In this document: positions 62,826-64,000 of the stretch, one piece after another
How the letters are laid out: the number at the start of each line of letters is the position of its first letter
How positions within the stretch are numbered: position 1 is the first letter of the stretch
Position numbers and translations under genes: made by a program
From: Aquipuribacter hungaricus
GTDB lineage: Bacteria > Actinomycetota > Actinomycetes > Actinomycetales > JBBAYJ01
Assembly: GCF_042663885.1 (NCBI RefSeq)
Contig: NZ_JBHSXV010000001.1
Strand: one strand, 5' to 3'
Length of the DNA: 64,000 nt
Notes under the pieces: model-generated
Databases searched by the model: none
Told to the model about the DNA's origin: nothing
What the model saw: the letters and a program-made list of their open reading frames with translations, nothing else

Positions 62826-62837
62826 CCCGAGTGCCAG
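62811..62837 (-). promoter_or_regulatory. CIRCE operator 1 (perfect)
   Basis: CTGGCACTC-N9-GAGTGCCAG, a perfect HrcA-type inverted repeat overlapping the -35 box. Confidence 0.9.
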
Positions 62838-62909
62838 GTAGTGGGCCCCGCGGGCGACGCGGGGCTGGTCCGCCGGGGCGGGCTGGCAGGATCGGGCCGT
62901 GGTGGCACC

Positions 62910-64000
62910 GTGAGCGCGGCCGAGGACGTGACCCCCGTCCTGCACCCCGACGGCTGGGCGCTGCTGGAGGCGCTGCCCCCGTACGACCCGGCGACCGCCC
63001 TCGGCCTGGGGGCGCGGCTGCGGGAGGCCGGGGCCGCGCCGGCCACCGTGGCGGCGGCCCTCACCCAGTCCCGGCTGCGCGCCGCCGCCCGGGGCAAGCT
63101 CGGCGGGTTCGCCGACCACATGCTGTTCACCGCCGAGGGGCTGGAGCAGGCCACCCGGCTGCCCGTCGCGGCCCGCCACGCCGACCGGTTCCGCCGGGCG
63201 GGGGCCACCCGCGTCGTCGACCTCGGCTGCGGCATCGGGGTGGACGCCATGGCCGTGGCCGGCATGGGCATCGCCGTCGACGCCGTGGAGCGGGACCCCG
63301 CGACCGCCGCGGTCGCGACGGTCAACCTGCGCCACCTCGAGCACGCCGTCGTCCACCTCGGCGACGCCGAGGCCTTCCCGGACGGGCTGCCGGTCCCCCG
63401 CCCGGGCACGCCGGGCGGGACCGACGCCGCCTGGGTCGACCCCGCCCGCCGCCGCGACGGCCGCCGCCTCAAGGACCCGGAGCAGTGGTCCCCCGCCCTG
63501 TCGTGGGCGCTCGGCCTGGCGGGCACGGGCGTGGGCAGCGTCGGCATCAAGGCCGCCCCCGGCATCGAGCACGCCCTCGTCGCCCCCGGCGGGCCGGCCG
63601 CCGGCTGGTCCGCGGCCTGGACGTCGGTGGACGGCGACGTCGTCGAGGCCGTGCTGTGGTGGGGGGCGGCCGCCGAGCCCGGGACGCTCCGTTCAGCGAC
63701 CGTCCTGCGCACGGTGCCCGGTGCCGGCGGCGACGAGCAGGTGCAGGAGGCGGGCACCCTCACCGACGTCGGGCTGGGCCCGGCCCCGGTGGGCCCGGTC
63801 GGCGGCTACCTGCACGAGCCCGACGGGGCCGTCATCCGGGCCGGCCTGGTGGCGCACGTCGCCGAGCAGCTGGGCGGGCGCCTGCTCGACCCGATGATCG
63901 CCTACATCACGACGGACGAGCCGGTGACGAGCCCCTTCGCCCGCTCCTACGCCGTGCACGCCGTGCTGCCGTGGGGGCTCAAGCGGCTCCGGGCCTACCT
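62910..64000 (+). CDS. Class I SAM-dependent methyltransferase with THUMP-like domain (truncated by window end)
   Basis: The frame is open from GTG at 62910 to the window end, 363 codons. It begins VSAAEDVTPVLHPDGWALLEAL, then has LTQSRLRAAARGKLGGFADHMLFTAEGLEQATR, a SAM-binding motif VVDLGCGIGVDAMAVAG near residue 103, GDAEAFP and WVDPARRRDGRRLKDPEQWSP (the DPxR catalytic-like motif), and a C-terminal region with GGYLHEPDGAVIRAGLVAHVAEQL and AYITTDEPV. This matches actinobacterial THUMP-like methyltransferases of unknown RNA or metabolite target. A five-codon frame GTG GTG GCA CCG TGA starts at 62899 and its stop overlaps the start. The right end lies outside the window. Confidence 0.85.
   Translation, partial: MSAAEDVTPVLHPDGWALLEALPPYDPATALGLGARLREAGAAPATVAAALTQSRLRAAARGKLGGFADHMLFTAEGLEQATRLPVAARHADRFRRAGATRVVDLGCGIGVDAMAVAGMGIAVDAVERDPATAAVATVNLRHLEHAVVHLGDAEAFPDGLPVPRPGTPGGTDAAWVDPARRRDGRRLKDPEQWSPALSWALGLAGTGVGSVGIKAAPGIEHALVAPGGPAAGWSAAWTSVDGDVVEAVLWWGAAAEPGTLRSATVLRTVPGAGGDEQVQEAGTLTDVGLGPAPVGPVGGYLHEPDGAVIRAGLVAHVAEQLGGRLLDPMIAYITTDEPVTSPFARSYAVHAVLPWGLKRLRAY

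Overview
The window is very GC-rich actinobacterial chromosome: GC-dominated third codon positions, many GTG starts, no TAA stops and only a handful of TAG stops. The gene order guaA ... choD-like GMC oxidase ... guaB3 - guaB - rsdA - sigD - bldM - MerR - whiB3 / groEL1 - groES matches the core region I know from Mycobacterium (whiB3, groEL1, sigD, guaB2, guaB3, choD) and Streptomyces (bldM, shbA, guaB). Together with the sucCD - DUF6350 - purN - purH and glyA - folD blocks this suggests a Micrococcales-like actinomycete; I cannot name the genus. Nothing in the window looks like a phage, insertion sequence or CRISPR locus.

Layout. 1-3130: end of galT, galK and a flavoprotein reductase. 3140-8185: four same-strand genes joined by GTGA overlaps (a ThuA-like/Gfo-Idh fusion, a second Gfo-Idh oxidoreductase, an alpha/beta hydrolase and an unusual amidotransferase-like/CysRS-tail fusion), ending in a perfect palindromic terminator. 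8348-14430: exonuclease III, an M20 amidohydrolase, TerD, then one-carbon genes folD and glyA under a predicted ZTP riboswitch, divergent from purU. 14501-19071: gluconate permease, a DUF4916 protein, NADP-isocitrate dehydrogenase and malate dehydrogenase. 19194-26011: DUF3017, purH, purN, a DUF6350 membrane protein, sucD and sucC. 26231-37487: a B12-binding protein, UvrD/PcrA helicase, a PIG-L deacetylase, an SMP-30 protein, a SURF1 - DUF3817 - double NUDIX - xi-class GST operon and small unknown genes.

37497-54771: guaA, a Pro/Ala-rich anchored protein, GMC oxidoreductase and semialdehyde dehydrogenase, a glycerol regulon (glpD, glpK, glpF, IclR regulator, second glpK), then guaB3, a formaldehyde dehydrogenase gene interrupted by an in-frame amber codon, and guaB. 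54772-55481 is gene-free and filled with arrays of 52-bp units. 55482-62655: anti-sigma and sigma-D, BldM, a CarH-like MerR regulator, WhiB3, groEL1 and groES under two CIRCE operators. The right edge is a truncated methyltransferase gene.

How it fits together. Purine synthesis (purU, purH, purN, guaA, guaB, guaB3) and folate one-carbon supply (glyA, folD, purU) are spread over the window, and the ZTP riboswitch ties glyA-folD to the 10-formyl-THF/AICAR state. Two TCA steps (icd, mdh) and succinyl-CoA synthetase are present. Transcription is striking: about sixteen genes have a TAnnnT hexamer 6-10 nt before the start codon (leaderless or nearly so), and in four cases the upstream gene's TAG stop is the first half of that hexamer. 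The most interesting points are the fdhA amber codon, the four-gene overlapping operon, the stop/-10 overlaps, the 52-bp arrays, the glp iterons and the CarH-like regulator between bldM and whiB3.
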